The notes under the pieces were generated by a model. The model was not told the origin of the DNA, did not search any database, and saw only the letters and a program-made list of their open reading frames with translations. A stretch of 64,000 nucleotides of DNA from assembly GCF_012726295.1 (NCBI RefSeq), contig NZ_JABAOB010000006.1, forward strand, positions 434,001 to 498,000. Direction: 5' to 3'. This document shows positions 1 through 9,338 of the stretch, one piece after another. Position numbers and translations under genes: made by a program. This DNA comes from Chitinophaga sp. Ak27 (GTDB taxonomy: Bacteria; Bacteroidota; Bacteroidia; Chitinophagales; Chitinophagaceae). Each line of letters opens with the position of its first letter. Positions within the stretch are counted from its first letter, which is position 1.

Positions 1-900
1 GGCCCTGGCGCCATTGTGATCACTTCCCTCAATGATGCACCTAACCTGGCTTTCTCCGGAAAACCAGACGGGAGTATGGATAATAACTTCCGCGAGGCAG
101 AACTGTTGTATGATGCCGGGAATACCAACAATACCGTGGTGGCGCCTGATGCTACAGTTACGGTGACCCCCGCTCCATTTCCAGGCTCGCCAACCATCAG
201 TATGGCTACCCTTCATTTCCCGCAAGCGGTCAACTCATTCCAGGTAAGGTGGGAAGGTACAGGTAATGGGCCATTCCGCTTTTTTGGTGCGGTCATGAAA
301 AACGGTCGTCCGGGCATACTATACCATAGCATTGGAATTAATGGCGCCATGTACCAGCAATACAACGAGTTTGATAACACGCTTTTGGCACAGATGGCAG
401 TGCTGAAACCACAGCTGGTTATCATCTCCCTGGGTACAAATGAAGCATATGGGGGCAGGATGGATCCGCTGGCCTTCAGAGATGAAATAGAAAGAATGGT
501 AACCCTGATCGGGGAACAAAATCCTGCTGCCCGTATTCTCCTTACCACACCGCCCGATTGTATGCGCGCCGGGAGGAAAGGAGTGAGAAAGAAAGTAGGG
601 AAAAGAAAATATAAGACGATATATCATACGGTATATTACCCCAACCCATATATTTCAATGGTTACCCAGCAGATTATGGGATATGCCCGGCAACACGGCA
701 TTGCCTGTTGGAATTTTAATGCGGTAAATAAAGCGCAGAAGGATAGATTTGCAGGGGCATGGGCGCCAGACCATATTCATTTTAATGTGAGAGGATACCA
801 GCAACAGGGCCAGTTACTATACGAAGCCCTGCAGCAATCTTACACGCATTACTTACAGCAAACCAAGAAAAATCCAGTTATCTCCAATGATCAGCATTAA
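1..900 (+). CDS. SGNH/GDSL-family hydrolase, 5' truncated by the window
   Basis: The frame is open to the first base of the window, so the N-terminus, including the GDS-type nucleophile block, lies outside. What remains shows the later SGNH blocks: a hydrophobic strand followed by LGTNEAYGG, which matches the block with the Asn, and near the C-terminus APDHIHFN, which supplies the Asp-x-x-His pair. The stop overlaps the start of the MBOAT gene by 14 bp, so the two are translationally coupled. SGNH plus MBOAT is the usual pair for O-acetylation of exported polysaccharides (AlgI/AlgJ-like), so this protein probably moves acetyl groups in the periplasm. Its substrate cannot be read from the sequence. 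Confidence 0.85.
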   Translation, partial: GPGAIVITSLNDAPNLAFSGKPDGSMDNNFREAELLYDAGNTNNTVVAPDATVTVTPAPFPGSPTISMATLHFPQAVNSFQVRWEGTGNGPFRFFGAVMKNGRPGILYHSIGINGAMYQQYNEFDNTLLAQMAVLKPQLVIISLGTNEAYGGRMDPLAFRDEIERMVTLIGEQNPAARILLTTPPDCMRAGRKGVRKKVGKRKYKTIYHTVYYPNPYISMVTQQIMGYARQHGIACWNFNAVNKAQKDRFAGAWAPDHIHFNVRGYQQQGQLLYEALQQSYTHYLQQTKKNPVISNDQH

Positions 901-2371
901 TGAGTTGTTGTCAGAACTGTTGTACGACGAGAAAAATCCGGTTCTCTTTAACAGCGGTTTCTTCTTTTATTACTTTGCTTTATTCATGATGTGTTACCTG
1001 CTGGCCAGTAGGAGCAAAACCGCCAGGGTATGGGTGTATACAGTATTCTCCCTGTATTTTTTCTATAAAGCCTGCGGCTATTATGTGGGATTGGTTATCC
1101 TGTCGGCCATTGTCGACTTTAATTTATCGCGATGGATCTACCATAGTAGTGATAAAAAAGTAAAGAAATCGTTGCTCATATTTAGCATCCTGCTGAATAT
1201 AGGATTGCTGTTTTATTTCAAGTACACCAACTTCTTTATTGGTATTATCAACGATGTTACTGCCGGACATATTCATCCATTAAGCCTCATCCTGCCGATT
1301 GGGATTTCCTTCTATACCTTTGAGAACCTGAGTTATACGATCGACGTATATCGTGGGGAAATCAAGCCGGTAAGCAATTTCATGGATTATCTCTTCTTCC
1401 TGTCTTTCTTCCCGAAACTGATGATGGGCCCCATTGTGCGTGCGGCAGATTTCATTCCGCAAATATCCATGCCTTATCGTCTTACCTCTGAAGACATCGG
1501 GAAGGGGATGTACCTGATTATGGGTGGTTTGTTTAAGAAGATCGTGATATCTGACTTCATCTACCAGAATTTTGTACAATATATTTTTGATGACCCCAGT
1601 AAGCACACTGGCCTGGAATGCCTGATAGGCGTGTATGGCTATGCCCTGGTGATCTATTGCGATTTCTCCGGTTATTCTGATATGGCGCTGGGTATTGCCC
1701 GGTGGACCGGCTTTAAGATTCCGCCTAACTTTGACTCTCCCTACCAGAGTTCCTCCATTACAGAGTTCTGGCGCCGCTGGCATATTTCATTGTCCAGCTG
1801 GTTGCGCGATTACCTCTATATCCCATTGGGTGGCAACCGTAAAGGAAAAGTACGTCAGTATATTAACCTGGCGCTGACCATGTTAATCGGTGGCTTCTGG
1901 CATGGCGCGAGCTGGAATTTTATATTCTGGGGAGCGATGCATGGCAGTGCGCTGGCCATTGATAAGGTACGCATTGACTGGTTGAAAAAACGTAAAACAG
2001 TGATAACTGGTTGGAAAGCCACGTTCTTTAAGATAATAGGCGTACTCATTACTTTCCACTTTGTATGTTTCTGCTGGGTATTTTTCAAGGCTGCTACGTT
2101 CCATGATGCCTGGTCGCTGTTACACCAGGTAGCATACGATTTCCAGCCAGAAATAGCGATAGAACTCTACCAGGGGTATACCGCCGTGTTCTGGGTAATG
2201 GTGCTGGGTTTTGTATTGCATTTCCTGCCTTCCAGGGTAGAATTCTCGCTGGAGAAGTTTCTTGGAAGGGTGCCAGTGGTGGGCAGTGTAGCCATCATGG
2301 TGGTATTCATATGGTTGTTGGTGCAGGTAAAGAGTACCCAACCCATGATTCCGATCTATTTCCAATTTTAA
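887..2371 (+). CDS. MBOAT family O-acyltransferase (AlgI-like)
   Basis: 494 residues, close to the usual AlgI/DltB length, with about ten hydrophobic segments. The family signature is clear: the conserved His lies in GGFWHGASWNFIFWG (His339), followed by a second His at 352, and the preceding FWRRWHISLSSWLRDYLYIP is the typical MBOAT cytoplasmic motif. The family takes acyl groups from a cytoplasmic donor and passes them across the membrane, and the overlapping SGNH gene is the likely acceptor-side partner. The ATG at 887 lies inside the end of the upstream gene (14 bp overlap). Whether the target is an exopolysaccharide or cell-wall glycan is not shown. Confidence 0.93.
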   Translation: MISINELLSELLYDEKNPVLFNSGFFFYYFALFMMCYLLASRSKTARVWVYTVFSLYFFYKACGYYVGLVILSAIVDFNLSRWIYHSSDKKVKKSLLIFSILLNIGLLFYFKYTNFFIGIINDVTAGHIHPLSLILPIGISFYTFENLSYTIDVYRGEIKPVSNFMDYLFFLSFFPKLMMGPIVRAADFIPQISMPYRLTSEDIGKGMYLIMGGLFKKIVISDFIYQNFVQYIFDDPSKHTGLECLIGVYGYALVIYCDFSGYSDMALGIARWTGFKIPPNFDSPYQSSSITEFWRRWHISLSSWLRDYLYIPLGGNRKGKVRQYINLALTMLIGGFWHGASWNFIFWGAMHGSALAIDKVRIDWLKKRKTVITGWKATFFKIIGVLITFHFVCFCWVFFKAATFHDAWSLLHQVAYDFQPEIAIELYQGYTAVFWVMVLGFVLHFLPSRVEFSLEKFLGRVPVVGSVAIMVVFIWLLVQVKSTQPMIPIYFQF

Positions 2372-2372
2372 T

Positions 2373-3293
2373 TCAGCGCTTTTGCCAGGGAATGAAGATC
2401 TCACAATGATCGATTCCGGTGAGCGAAATAAAGAAATGATTGCCACTCATTTTAAAGTACCCGGATCTGCAACTGGTATTGATAAACTGGTACATAGGCA
2501 GGCCGGCAGCAACAAAGCTCATGGGGACTGGCAATTTTTTATAACTACCTCCGGGAATCATTTTGGTATACAGGCCATGTGATTCCTGGAAGGTGAGCTG
2601 TATCTGCCGATGTGCCCTGTCATAGACACTTTCCTGGGGCACGAGAATACCTGCATACATCATCATTTTACTATAAGAGGTAACTGGTACCACATCCAAT
2701 GTGCCGGTAATTACCATGGCACCAGACAGTTGCAGTACCGCATTAATAGTATGCAGCTGCTGCTGGTACCGGTCCATATACTCCACCATGCTTTTTACCG
2801 GGTTGTTGTTTTGAGGCAATATGTTGTAGTACAGGATATAATCCGGTAGACCTACATTGAGCGTTCTGTCTGTAGAGAAAATGAGATGTTGTGGATCGTT
2901 ATGGGGCGTAGTGGCTTTCGACGTTTCTGCCAGTGTGTGCGCTTCATTGGGTAAGTACAGCCGGTCGCGGAAGTTGACAGGAGATTCGTTGTACAGTTCC
3001 CGGAAGCCCCTGGTAAAGCTGGAATGCGTATATCCACACATTTCCGCAACCTGTTTTACGCTAAAGTCACTATGCCGCAGGTAGCCGGCGCCCGCTTCCA
3101 GTCGCCTTCTTTTGGCAAAGTGAACATAAGATTCACCGTACATTTCCACAAACTTATGCGAGAAGTTGTCGTATGATTCGGCAATCATTGCAGCTACAGT
3201 TCTGACGTCCCTTTCACCGTAAGGATCATCATGCGATAAAGCAATGGCGTGCTCAATCTTCTTTTCCCAGTGGGTAATGGTGGAAGTTTTCAT
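2373..3293 (-). CDS. AraC family transcriptional regulator with C-terminal effector-binding-like domain
   Basis: The ATG at 3293 gives 306 residues beginning MKTSTITHWEKK. A longer frame to 3359 needs a TTG start and adds a non-conserved tail, so I reject it. The N-terminal 110 residues hold the two helix-turn-helix motifs of AraC/XylS proteins (VAAMIAESYDNFSHKF and VKQVAEMCGYTHSSFTRGF). The C-terminal half, ending in CEIFIPWQKR, resembles the GyrI-like effector-binding domain of Rob-type regulators, where small ligands bind. The stop lies 2 bp from the convergent MBOAT stop. No target can be named; the divergent porin 157 bp away is the natural candidate. Confidence 0.85.
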   Translation of the reverse strand: MKTSTITHWEKKIEHAIALSHDDPYGERDVRTVAAMIAESYDNFSHKFVEMYGESYVHFAKRRRLEAGAGYLRHSDFSVKQVAEMCGYTHSSFTRGFRELYNESPVNFRDRLYLPNEAHTLAETSKATTPHNDPQHLIFSTDRTLNVGLPDYILYYNILPQNNNPVKSMVEYMDRYQQQLHTINAVLQLSGAMVITGTLDVVPVTSYSKMMMYAGILVPQESVYDRAHRQIQLTFQESHGLYTKMIPGGSYKKLPVPMSFVAAGLPMYQFINTSCRSGYFKMSGNHFFISLTGIDHCEIFIPWQKR

Positions 3294-3422
3294 ATTGGCA
3301 TATTTGGAAGATGATTCTAATGTAGTCAGAATGATAATCTGGTTTGCGGGATCTGGCAAAATGGGGGTGTATTAACGAGCGCTTAACATCTGACTACTTC
3401 TATTAAATAATAGTTAATTATC

Positions 3423-3430
3423 TACTTTTG
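3423..3430 (+). promoter_or_regulatory. -7 promoter element of the porin gene
   Basis: TACTTTTG matches the Bacteroidota -7 consensus TAnnTTTG and sits 20 bp before the porin ATG. No good -33 TTTG is visible at the expected distance. Just upstream (about 3380-3420) the DNA is AT-rich and holds CTTAACATC and GTTAATTA, possible binding sites for an OmpR/PhoB-type regulator. Confidence 0.6.
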
Positions 3431-3450
3431 CGCAATAATTCAAAAACGAG

Positions 3451-4779
3451 ATGCGCATAGCCAGAATATTACCAGTTGTTCTTTTGATGTTGTTATCCAG
3501 TATGGGCGCCCGGGCGCAATTCCTGATGGATATGATAGATACCACCTCTGAGCTGGGAAAGGGTATGATTTCCATCTACCAGAAGTATGATGCGCTACGT
3601 TTTAGCGGCTATATCCAGCCGCAGTTCCAGATGGCACAGTCTAAGGGAGCAGTCGGTTACGCAGGCGGCGATTTTGGTGCCGCTGTTGATAACCGGTTTA
3701 CACTTCGCCGTGGCCGTATCCGTGTGGATTACGAACGCTATAATAAGCAGGATATGCCCGTAGTACAGTTTGCTTTCCAATTTGATGGAACAGAGCGGGG
3801 CGTGTTTATCCGGGATTTCTATGGCCGCTTCTTTGAAACTAAATTCAATGTATTATCACTGGTGGGAGGAATGTTTGCCCGTCCTTTTGGTTATGAGGTA
3901 AACCTGTCGTCGGCCGACCGCGAAACCCCGGAGAGAGGGCGTATGTCGCAGATACTGATGAAAACGGAGCGCGACCTCGGCGCGATGGTCTCTTTTGAGC
4001 CCCGCCGCAAAGATCATCCATTACGGTTTCTAAAAATTGATTTAGGCGCTTTTAACGGGCAGGGGCTGACTGCTACCACCGATTTCGACAGCCACAAAGA
4101 CATTATAGGGCGTATTGCCATTAAGCCTCAGCAGATAGGGGCTTCGAAAACCCTGGTATCTGCCGGAGTATCGGTGTTATATGGAGGCATGCAGCAGTTT
4201 ACGAACTATATCAATACTATGGGTACAGTAAACGGTAAACCAGGTTATCTGGTAGATTCCAGCGTAGTCAATGCCGGGAAGATTGCGCCCCGTCACTATT
4301 ACGGCGCTGATATACAGGTGAAAATTCCGAATGGTCCCGGAAAAGGCAGTACCCAGTTCAGGGCTGAGTATATCCGGGGACAGCAAACCGCCACAGCACA
4401 AACAACCGAAACACCCGGCGCTATCCCGCTTACTCCCCAGGGAAAATATGCACCGCTGTACATCCGCAGTTTTGATGGCGCCTACCTGTATTTCCTGCAG
4501 AATCTGGCCAGTGAGCAACATCAGCTGGTGATAAAATACGATTGGTATGATCCCAATAAAAAGGTGAGCGGGAAAGACATTGGTGTGCCGGGATCAGGGT
4601 TAACGGCGGCGGATATACGTTATAATACATGGGGAGTTGGCTACCTGTATTATGCGAACGAACACCTGAAGTTTATGTTTTATTATGACTGGGTGACTAA
4701 TGAAGAAACAGCACTGGAGGGATATACCAACGATTTGAAAGATAATGTGCTGACCTGCAGAATGCAGTACCGGTTTTAA
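3451..4779 (+). CDS. Porin O/P family outer membrane protein (phosphate-selective type)
   Basis: 442 residues with a signal peptide cleaved after ARAQ. The mature protein starts with a short helical region, then RFSGYIQPQFQM and alternating strands to a terminal aromatic residue (YRF), as expected of an outer-membrane beta-barrel. The segment DNRFTLRRGRIRVDYE followed by FAFQFDGTERG is typical of the OprO/OprP family of Bacteroidota. These porins are usually linked with phosphate uptake. The convergent neighbours are a PhoR/PhoB-like pair, which supports a role in phosphate acquisition. The substrate is inferred from family and context, not from a residue I can point to. Confidence 0.85.
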   Translation: MRIARILPVVLLMLLSSMGARAQFLMDMIDTTSELGKGMISIYQKYDALRFSGYIQPQFQMAQSKGAVGYAGGDFGAAVDNRFTLRRGRIRVDYERYNKQDMPVVQFAFQFDGTERGVFIRDFYGRFFETKFNVLSLVGGMFARPFGYEVNLSSADRETPERGRMSQILMKTERDLGAMVSFEPRRKDHPLRFLKIDLGAFNGQGLTATTDFDSHKDIIGRIAIKPQQIGASKTLVSAGVSVLYGGMQQFTNYINTMGTVNGKPGYLVDSSVVNAGKIAPRHYYGADIQVKIPNGPGKGSTQFRAEYIRGQQTATAQTTETPGAIPLTPQGKYAPLYIRSFDGAYLYFLQNLASEQHQLVIKYDWYDPNKKVSGKDIGVPGSGLTAADIRYNTWGVGYLYYANEHLKFMFYYDWVTNEETALEGYTNDLKDNVLTCRMQYRF

Positions 4780-4786
4780 TAATCAA

Positions 4787-4818
4787 CGGATTTGCGGATA
4801 TCACTATCCGCAAATCCG
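4787..4818. terminator. Bidirectional hairpin between porin and histidine kinase
   Basis: A perfect 14-bp stem (CGGATTTGCGGATA and its complement) closes on a TCAC tetraloop. It starts 8 bp after the porin stop and ends 7 bp before the end of the convergent kinase gene. The flanks are only moderately T-rich, so termination efficiency is uncertain, but position and symmetry fit a shared terminator. Confidence 0.75.
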
Positions 4819-4824
4819 CTGTCC

Positions 4825-5877
4825 TTATTGCTCTCTCCCCGACTCCATTGTGAAGCCGAAAGTACTGCCTATTTCAGGCTTGCTGCGAACAGTAATAGAT
4901 TGGTCGTGTGCCTCTACGATATGTTTTACAATAGCCAGGCCAAGACCTGTACCTCCTATATCGCGGCTGCGGGCACGGTCGGTGCGGTAAAAACGTTCAA
5001 ACACACGAGGCAGATGCTCTTCTGCCATACCGATGCCATCATCAGATATTTCTACCAGTACCCGTTTACCATCCATGCTGTAAATACTGGCAATGGTATG
5101 GCCATCAGGTTTACCGTATTTGATGGAGTTATCTACCAGGTTGATTAGCACCTGCCTGATTTTCTCTTTATCTGCAAACACCGGCTGTGGCGCTTCGCAG
5201 CCTTTTTTGATGCTGAATTTTATGCCTTTGGTATTGGCTTTCAGGGACAAGGTATCAAATACATCCTTGATCAGGTCCTGGATAACGAATACTTCTGCGT
5301 TGATCGTCATTTCACCACTTTCGAGTTTGGATATTTCATCCAGGTCATCAATAAGGCGGCAAAGGCGATCAATATTTTTGGTGGCGTTTTTCAGGAATAA
5401 TTTGTTCACGTTGGGGTCTTCCAGCGCGCCATCCAGCAGCGTGTGAATATAGCCCTGTACGGCGAAGATGGGGGTTTTCAATTCATGAGAAAGATTGAGC
5501 AGGAACTCTTTCCGGAATTCTTCGTTCCGGCGCAGGTTTTCCAGTTCTTCTCTTTTCTGGCTGGCCCATTTTTCCACGTCTTCACTTACCTCTTCAATGG
5601 TTTTCAGGGGAAGTATATTCTTCTGGAAGAACTCTTCCCGCTTGGATGCTTTGGTTTGGTAAATGAACTTGTAGATCAGCTTTATTTTACGGTAAATAAA
5701 GTTCTGCAACGTGTAGAGGTACAGGTAGTAGGAAACAAGAAACGTAAGTATAAATGCCCCCAATACCACCTTCCAGTTGCCATCAATTAGCAGGCTTCCC
5801 AATGCTATAACAGCTGATATTATCAGGGCTGTAAATCCCGCCAGTTTTTGCGGGGATAGGTTTTTAGCTTTAAACAT
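4825..5877 (-). CDS. PhoR-like sensor histidine kinase
   Basis: The ATG at 5877 gives 350 residues; the longer frame to 5937 begins with TTG and lacks a convincing start. Two adjacent hydrophobic segments near the N-terminus (residues about 12-55) anchor it in the inner membrane with almost no periplasmic loop, as in PhoR. Next come a linker, the HisKA phosphoacceptor His131 in NLSHELKTPIFAV, the N box LVDNSIKYGKPD, the G1 box DDGIGM and the G2 box GGTGLGLAIVKHIV. It follows the response regulator on the same strand with a 199-bp gap. With the porin nearby, a phosphate-sensing role is likely but inferred. Confidence 0.9.
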   Translation of the reverse strand: MFKAKNLSPQKLAGFTALIISAVIALGSLLIDGNWKVVLGAFILTFLVSYYLYLYTLQNFIYRKIKLIYKFIYQTKASKREEFFQKNILPLKTIEEVSEDVEKWASQKREELENLRRNEEFRKEFLLNLSHELKTPIFAVQGYIHTLLDGALEDPNVNKLFLKNATKNIDRLCRLIDDLDEISKLESGEMTINAEVFVIQDLIKDVFDTLSLKANTKGIKFSIKKGCEAPQPVFADKEKIRQVLINLVDNSIKYGKPDGHTIASIYSMDGKRVLVEISDDGIGMAEEHLPRVFERFYRTDRARSRDIGGTGLGLAIVKHIVEAHDQSITVRSKPEIGSTFGFTMESGREQ

Positions 5878-6076
5878 ACTCCAAAGTGAGTAATTAGTAT
5901 AATAATGGGAAATTACTTTAAATTTTTTACTTGCCAACGGAAATCAGTTTAGCCCAGTAGCTTTTCAGCTTTCAGGAAGATGATGTTTTGGTGGGATGGA
6001 GGGCCAATAAAAACCAATAGCTGATAGTGATACTAACAGCTAACAGTAAAGGCCAACAGCTAATGATAACATCAGC

Positions 6077-6760
6077 TTACATTTCGAACTTGTATCCTAC
6101 TCCTTTAACGGTAGTGATTAAGTCGATACCAATTTTCTGGCGGATTTTGCGGATGTGCACATCAATGGTGCGGTCGCCTACAATTACTTCGGTTCCCCAT
6201 ACCTGGTTGAGAATTTCATTGCGCAGAAATACACGACCGGGTTTGGATGCCAGCAGTTGCAATAACTCAAATTCTTTTTTCGCCAGAATGATTTCCTGTC
6301 CTTTGTAGGTAACCGTAAATTTCTCACGGTCAATGATCAGGTCTCCGAGGGTTACACGGGTTTCTTCCGGTTTGTGCAAACGGCGAAACAGTGCGTTGAT
6401 CCTGCTCACCAGCAGTTTGGGCTTAATGGGTTTAGCAATGTAATCATCAGCCCCCATGTTCAAACCATCTACTTCCGATTTTTCATCATTCAGCGCGGTC
6501 AAGAACAGTACCATGGTGTCTTTGAATTCCGGGATCTTCCTGATTTCGCGACAGGTATCAATCCCGTTTTTGTTGGGCATCATGATATCCAGCATAATCA
6601 GATCCGGTCTGAATATTTTAGCCTTCTGGATAGCCTCGCTGCCGTCTTTGGCGGTTACGGTATCATAACCCGCTGTTTTGAGATTGTAGCTGATAATTTC
6701 CAGAATGTCCAATTCGTCATCTACTACCAGTATTTTTCCTGCTACCGCTTGGTCTATCAT
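6077..6760 (-). CDS. OmpR/PhoB-family response regulator
   Basis: 227 residues. The receiver domain has the acidic pocket VVDDE, the phosphoacceptor Asp58 (LIMLDIMMP), the conserved Thr in FLTAL and Lys in YIAKP. The C-terminal winged helix (about 130-227) has ELLQLLASKPGRVFLRNEIL and the recognition-helix region RTIDVHIRKIRQKIG. It is the first gene of a two-gene unit with the PhoR-like kinase and has its own -7 element just upstream. PhoB-like function is the best guess from domain order and the nearby porin O/P gene; other OmpR-type roles cannot be excluded. Confidence 0.9.
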   Translation of the reverse strand: MIDQAVAGKILVVDDELDILEIISYNLKTAGYDTVTAKDGSEAIQKAKIFRPDLIMLDIMMPNKNGIDTCREIRKIPEFKDTMVLFLTALNDEKSEVDGLNMGADDYIAKPIKPKLLVSRINALFRRLHKPEETRVTLGDLIIDREKFTVTYKGQEIILAKKEFELLQLLASKPGRVFLRNEILNQVWGTEVIVGDRTIDVHIRKIRQKIGIDLITTVKGVGYKFEM

Positions 6761-6785
6761 AAATTTTGCTTTTAAAAAGACGGGA

Positions 6786-6793
6786 CAAAATTA
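6786..6793 (-). promoter_or_regulatory. -7 promoter element of the PhoB-like regulator
   Basis: Read on the minus strand this is TAATTTTG, an exact match to TAnnTTTG, 25 bp before the ATG at 6760. Confidence 0.6.
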
Positions 6794-7098
6794 TAAAGCC
6801 ATCCCCGTGATTAATGGAAAATTAACATTATGAAATTGTTAATTCAGTATCAGCCTGGTTTTCCGCGATCATCCGCAAGGTACAGGAATTTATAATCTCC
6901 CTTCAATATGAAAATTATCTTTCATTTATATGGATGTGATTGTTATTGAAATGGAGTATTTTTATTTTTGAAGCTACCGGAATACCTAAATATGCCCCGT
7001 TAGATAATTATGTTAGTTATAGATAGAATATTAATATATATTTCTCCTTAAAAACAAAAGATAAACGACCACTACTGGCAAACTCTGTATTTTGGTTG

Positions 7099-7106
7099 TA
7101 AATTTG
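7099..7106 (+). promoter_or_regulatory. -7 promoter element, decides the start of the exported protein
   Basis: TAAATTTG matches the -7 consensus. It lies downstream of a possible TTG start at 7092, so that codon would not be in the transcript. This supports the ATG at 7140, which also opens a signal peptide. Confidence 0.6.
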
Positions 7107-7139
7107 CTATCTGGTCCCACGGGAAAAGATCACTTTAGT

Positions 7140-9338
7140 ATGAGACGATTTTTATTATTTTTTGCACTGGCAGTATTCACAGTCAGTTCCTTAATGGCTC
7201 AGAGTAGTCATCATTCGATTCCAATCAGCAGACAGGGGTTTCATGATAACATCGACAAAGAACAGGCCGCCGCAGCCAAATTTGATGGTAAAGCCGATGA
7301 TTTTGTTAAAGTATCAGACGATCAGACAACCAACCTGCAGGTAACCAACGCGCTCCTGAAAGAAGTAGACAACATGCAGCAGGAGATTGAAGATAATGAT
7401 GCACTGGATCACCGTCTGAAAGTAAAATACCTTTCCGGCATCTATGTAATGCTGAAAGACTATAATACAAAACGCGCCCGTCACAAAATTGATCCGGAAG
7501 AAGCACCTGCCATTGTAACCGCCTTCCGCGATATGATGCACGCCGATATCAAAGGACAGAGCATCGCGCCTTACGTAAGGAACCTTTCCTTCGACGGGGC
7601 TGAACGAATGATTGAATCATTTCAGGATAATGCTGGTTACAAAGACGCAAAAGGGGAAGTGTTTGCCAAATACGCTTACGGTAACCTGGAAACCATTATG
7701 CCCAAACTATCGGAATACCTGGACTTCCCTGGCACCGATTCCATTGTGGCTGCTGTAGCCCGGAAGTATCCCAACCAGGTGCTTACCTACGCTACTTCCT
7801 ATACGCCTATGGCCAACGCCATTAAACGTAACCAGGATCCTATCGTACAGCAGATTGTGCGCATTGGTCAATCTCCCCAAAGCACCAAAATATTGCCTTT
7901 CCTGGACGAACTGCTGGCCGGCACTACTACAGTAGAAAAGCTGGAACCCATTGTCAGCAATGACTACCAGTACTACAAGCAAATGGTAAAATCTACCATC
8001 GCCCTGCAGAAATTGAAAAGCGAAGGAAAAACTCCCTACGGGCTGAAAGCAATGATGGAAAATATGCAGGCTAAATCACTGCTGTATATCCGCGAGGTAA
8101 ACGATTTGCACGAAGAATCTGCCCCGGTGCGTTTTGCGATCGTTAAAAACTTTACCCCCGAAGAGCTGTATTATCTCATCATCAATGGCCAGGAAGAATT
8201 GTATACTTCCAGCTACACCAATCATAACAACGCCGGCTTATACGACCAGATGATGCTGCGTATGAAACCGCCGCGTGGAGATAGCCTGCTGGTAATGGTG
8301 AATTTCGACCGGTTTAAGAAATTCATCGCTATGGCAGCGGGATTCAACACCCTCGATAATTTCCTGAAATCAATGGCGCCGGAAAACTCCAATTACCTGA
8401 TGCAGAAATATGTGCAGAACCTGGAGAAAACTGAGGACCTGGAAGATGCAGTGGATGTAGCCAATTCCTTTGGAAGTATCCGTGATGAGAAACTGCTCGA
8501 CTTCCTGCGGGCCGAAGTAAAAAAGAACCTGGCGTATGTAAGTCGCCATAAAGATAAGCGAGGTACCGTTATCTACCAGTTGCTCAGCAGTCTCTTTGAA
8601 ACAGAATCCAAAACAGAAAACGACTCGTCCAAAGCCACTGATATGGCCAGCAAATTCCAGCTGCCGCCGATCAACTTCGTGTCCTTTAACGGCCTGGAAA
8701 GTGATAGCGGAAAGGTATTCCAGCAGGTGTTTTTCTATGGAGATAAAGATGGGCAGGAATCGTTTTCCAGCTTCATGACTAATTTCCCGTCTTCTGAATG
8801 GAGAGTAACCAAGAATAAATACTGGGCTACTATTTCTTCTCTTAAAGGCAAGCCTACGGTGATCTATGCGAATTTGCCAATAGATGAACCGGGCGATAAA
8901 GAAGCGATTGCCAAGCTATCGGACTACCTGGATGAAAATGATATTCACCCGAGCATCTTTATTCACCGGGGCCATAGCTATCATATCAATACCACGCTGG
9001 ATAATCTGCAAAGCTCCGCCAAGATTGTGATGCTGGGCTCCTGCGGAGGTTACCATAACCTGGCTACCGTATTGGAAAAGTCACCCGAAGCGCATATTAT
9101 TTCTTCCAAACAGGTAGGTACCCGTTTTGTGAACGAACCGATTATCCACACCCTGGAAGACCAGGTACGTGCAGGTAGAAATGTTGACTGGGTGCAGATG
9201 TGGGCAGCCCTCACCAAGAGATTTGCAGGAGATGCGCGGAATAAAGAGCTTTTCAGCGATTATGTGCCGCCGCATAAAAACCTGGGCGCCATTTTCATTA
9301 AGGCCTACAAACAGGTGATGAAGGACGAGAAAAAGTAA
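7140..9338 (+). CDS. Exported protein of unknown function with a possible caspase-like His/Cys pair
   Basis: The ATG at 7140 gives 732 residues with a signal peptide (MRRFLLFFALAVFTVSSLMAQ), so the protein is exported. I do not recognise the family as a whole. The first 530 residues are mostly helical. The last 200 residues look like a separate alpha/beta domain: a hydrophobic strand runs into IHRGHSYH (His609 and His612), and 23 residues after His612 a second strand runs into GSCGG (Cys635). A strand-His and strand-Cys arrangement is typical of clan CD peptidases (caspase, gingipain, CHAT). The spacing is shorter than usual, so this is a suggestion. The gene stands alone, followed at once by a long palindrome. 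Confidence 0.75.
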   Translation: MRRFLLFFALAVFTVSSLMAQSSHHSIPISRQGFHDNIDKEQAAAAKFDGKADDFVKVSDDQTTNLQVTNALLKEVDNMQQEIEDNDALDHRLKVKYLSGIYVMLKDYNTKRARHKIDPEEAPAIVTAFRDMMHADIKGQSIAPYVRNLSFDGAERMIESFQDNAGYKDAKGEVFAKYAYGNLETIMPKLSEYLDFPGTDSIVAAVARKYPNQVLTYATSYTPMANAIKRNQDPIVQQIVRIGQSPQSTKILPFLDELLAGTTTVEKLEPIVSNDYQYYKQMVKSTIALQKLKSEGKTPYGLKAMMENMQAKSLLYIREVNDLHEESAPVRFAIVKNFTPEELYYLIINGQEELYTSSYTNHNNAGLYDQMMLRMKPPRGDSLLVMVNFDRFKKFIAMAAGFNTLDNFLKSMAPENSNYLMQKYVQNLEKTEDLEDAVDVANSFGSIRDEKLLDFLRAEVKKNLAYVSRHKDKRGTVIYQLLSSLFETESKTENDSSKATDMASKFQLPPINFVSFNGLESDSGKVFQQVFFYGDKDGQESFSSFMTNFPSSEWRVTKNKYWATISSLKGKPTVIYANLPIDEPGDKEAIAKLSDYLDENDIHPSIFIHRGHSYHINTTLDNLQSSAKIVMLGSCGGYHNLATVLEKSPEAHIISSKQVGTRFVNEPIIHTLEDQVRAGRNVDWVQMWAALTKRFAGDARNKELFSDYVPPHKNLGAIFIKAYKQVMKDEKK

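Larger units (their letters stand above)
6761..7139. other. Divergent intergenic region (379 bp) between response regulator and exported protein
   Basis: No coding sequence is credible here. It holds the minus-strand -7 element of the response regulator (6786-6793), the plus-strand -7 element of the next gene (7099-7106), and an inverted repeat ATTAACA/TGTTAAT with a 9-nt spacer at 6821-6843. The 6900-7080 part is very AT-rich and otherwise unremarkable. Confidence 0.7.

Noticed and set aside
3294..3359. N-terminal extension of the AraC regulator from a TTG codon
   Set aside because: The added residues are not part of the AraC fold; the ATG at 3293 is preferred.
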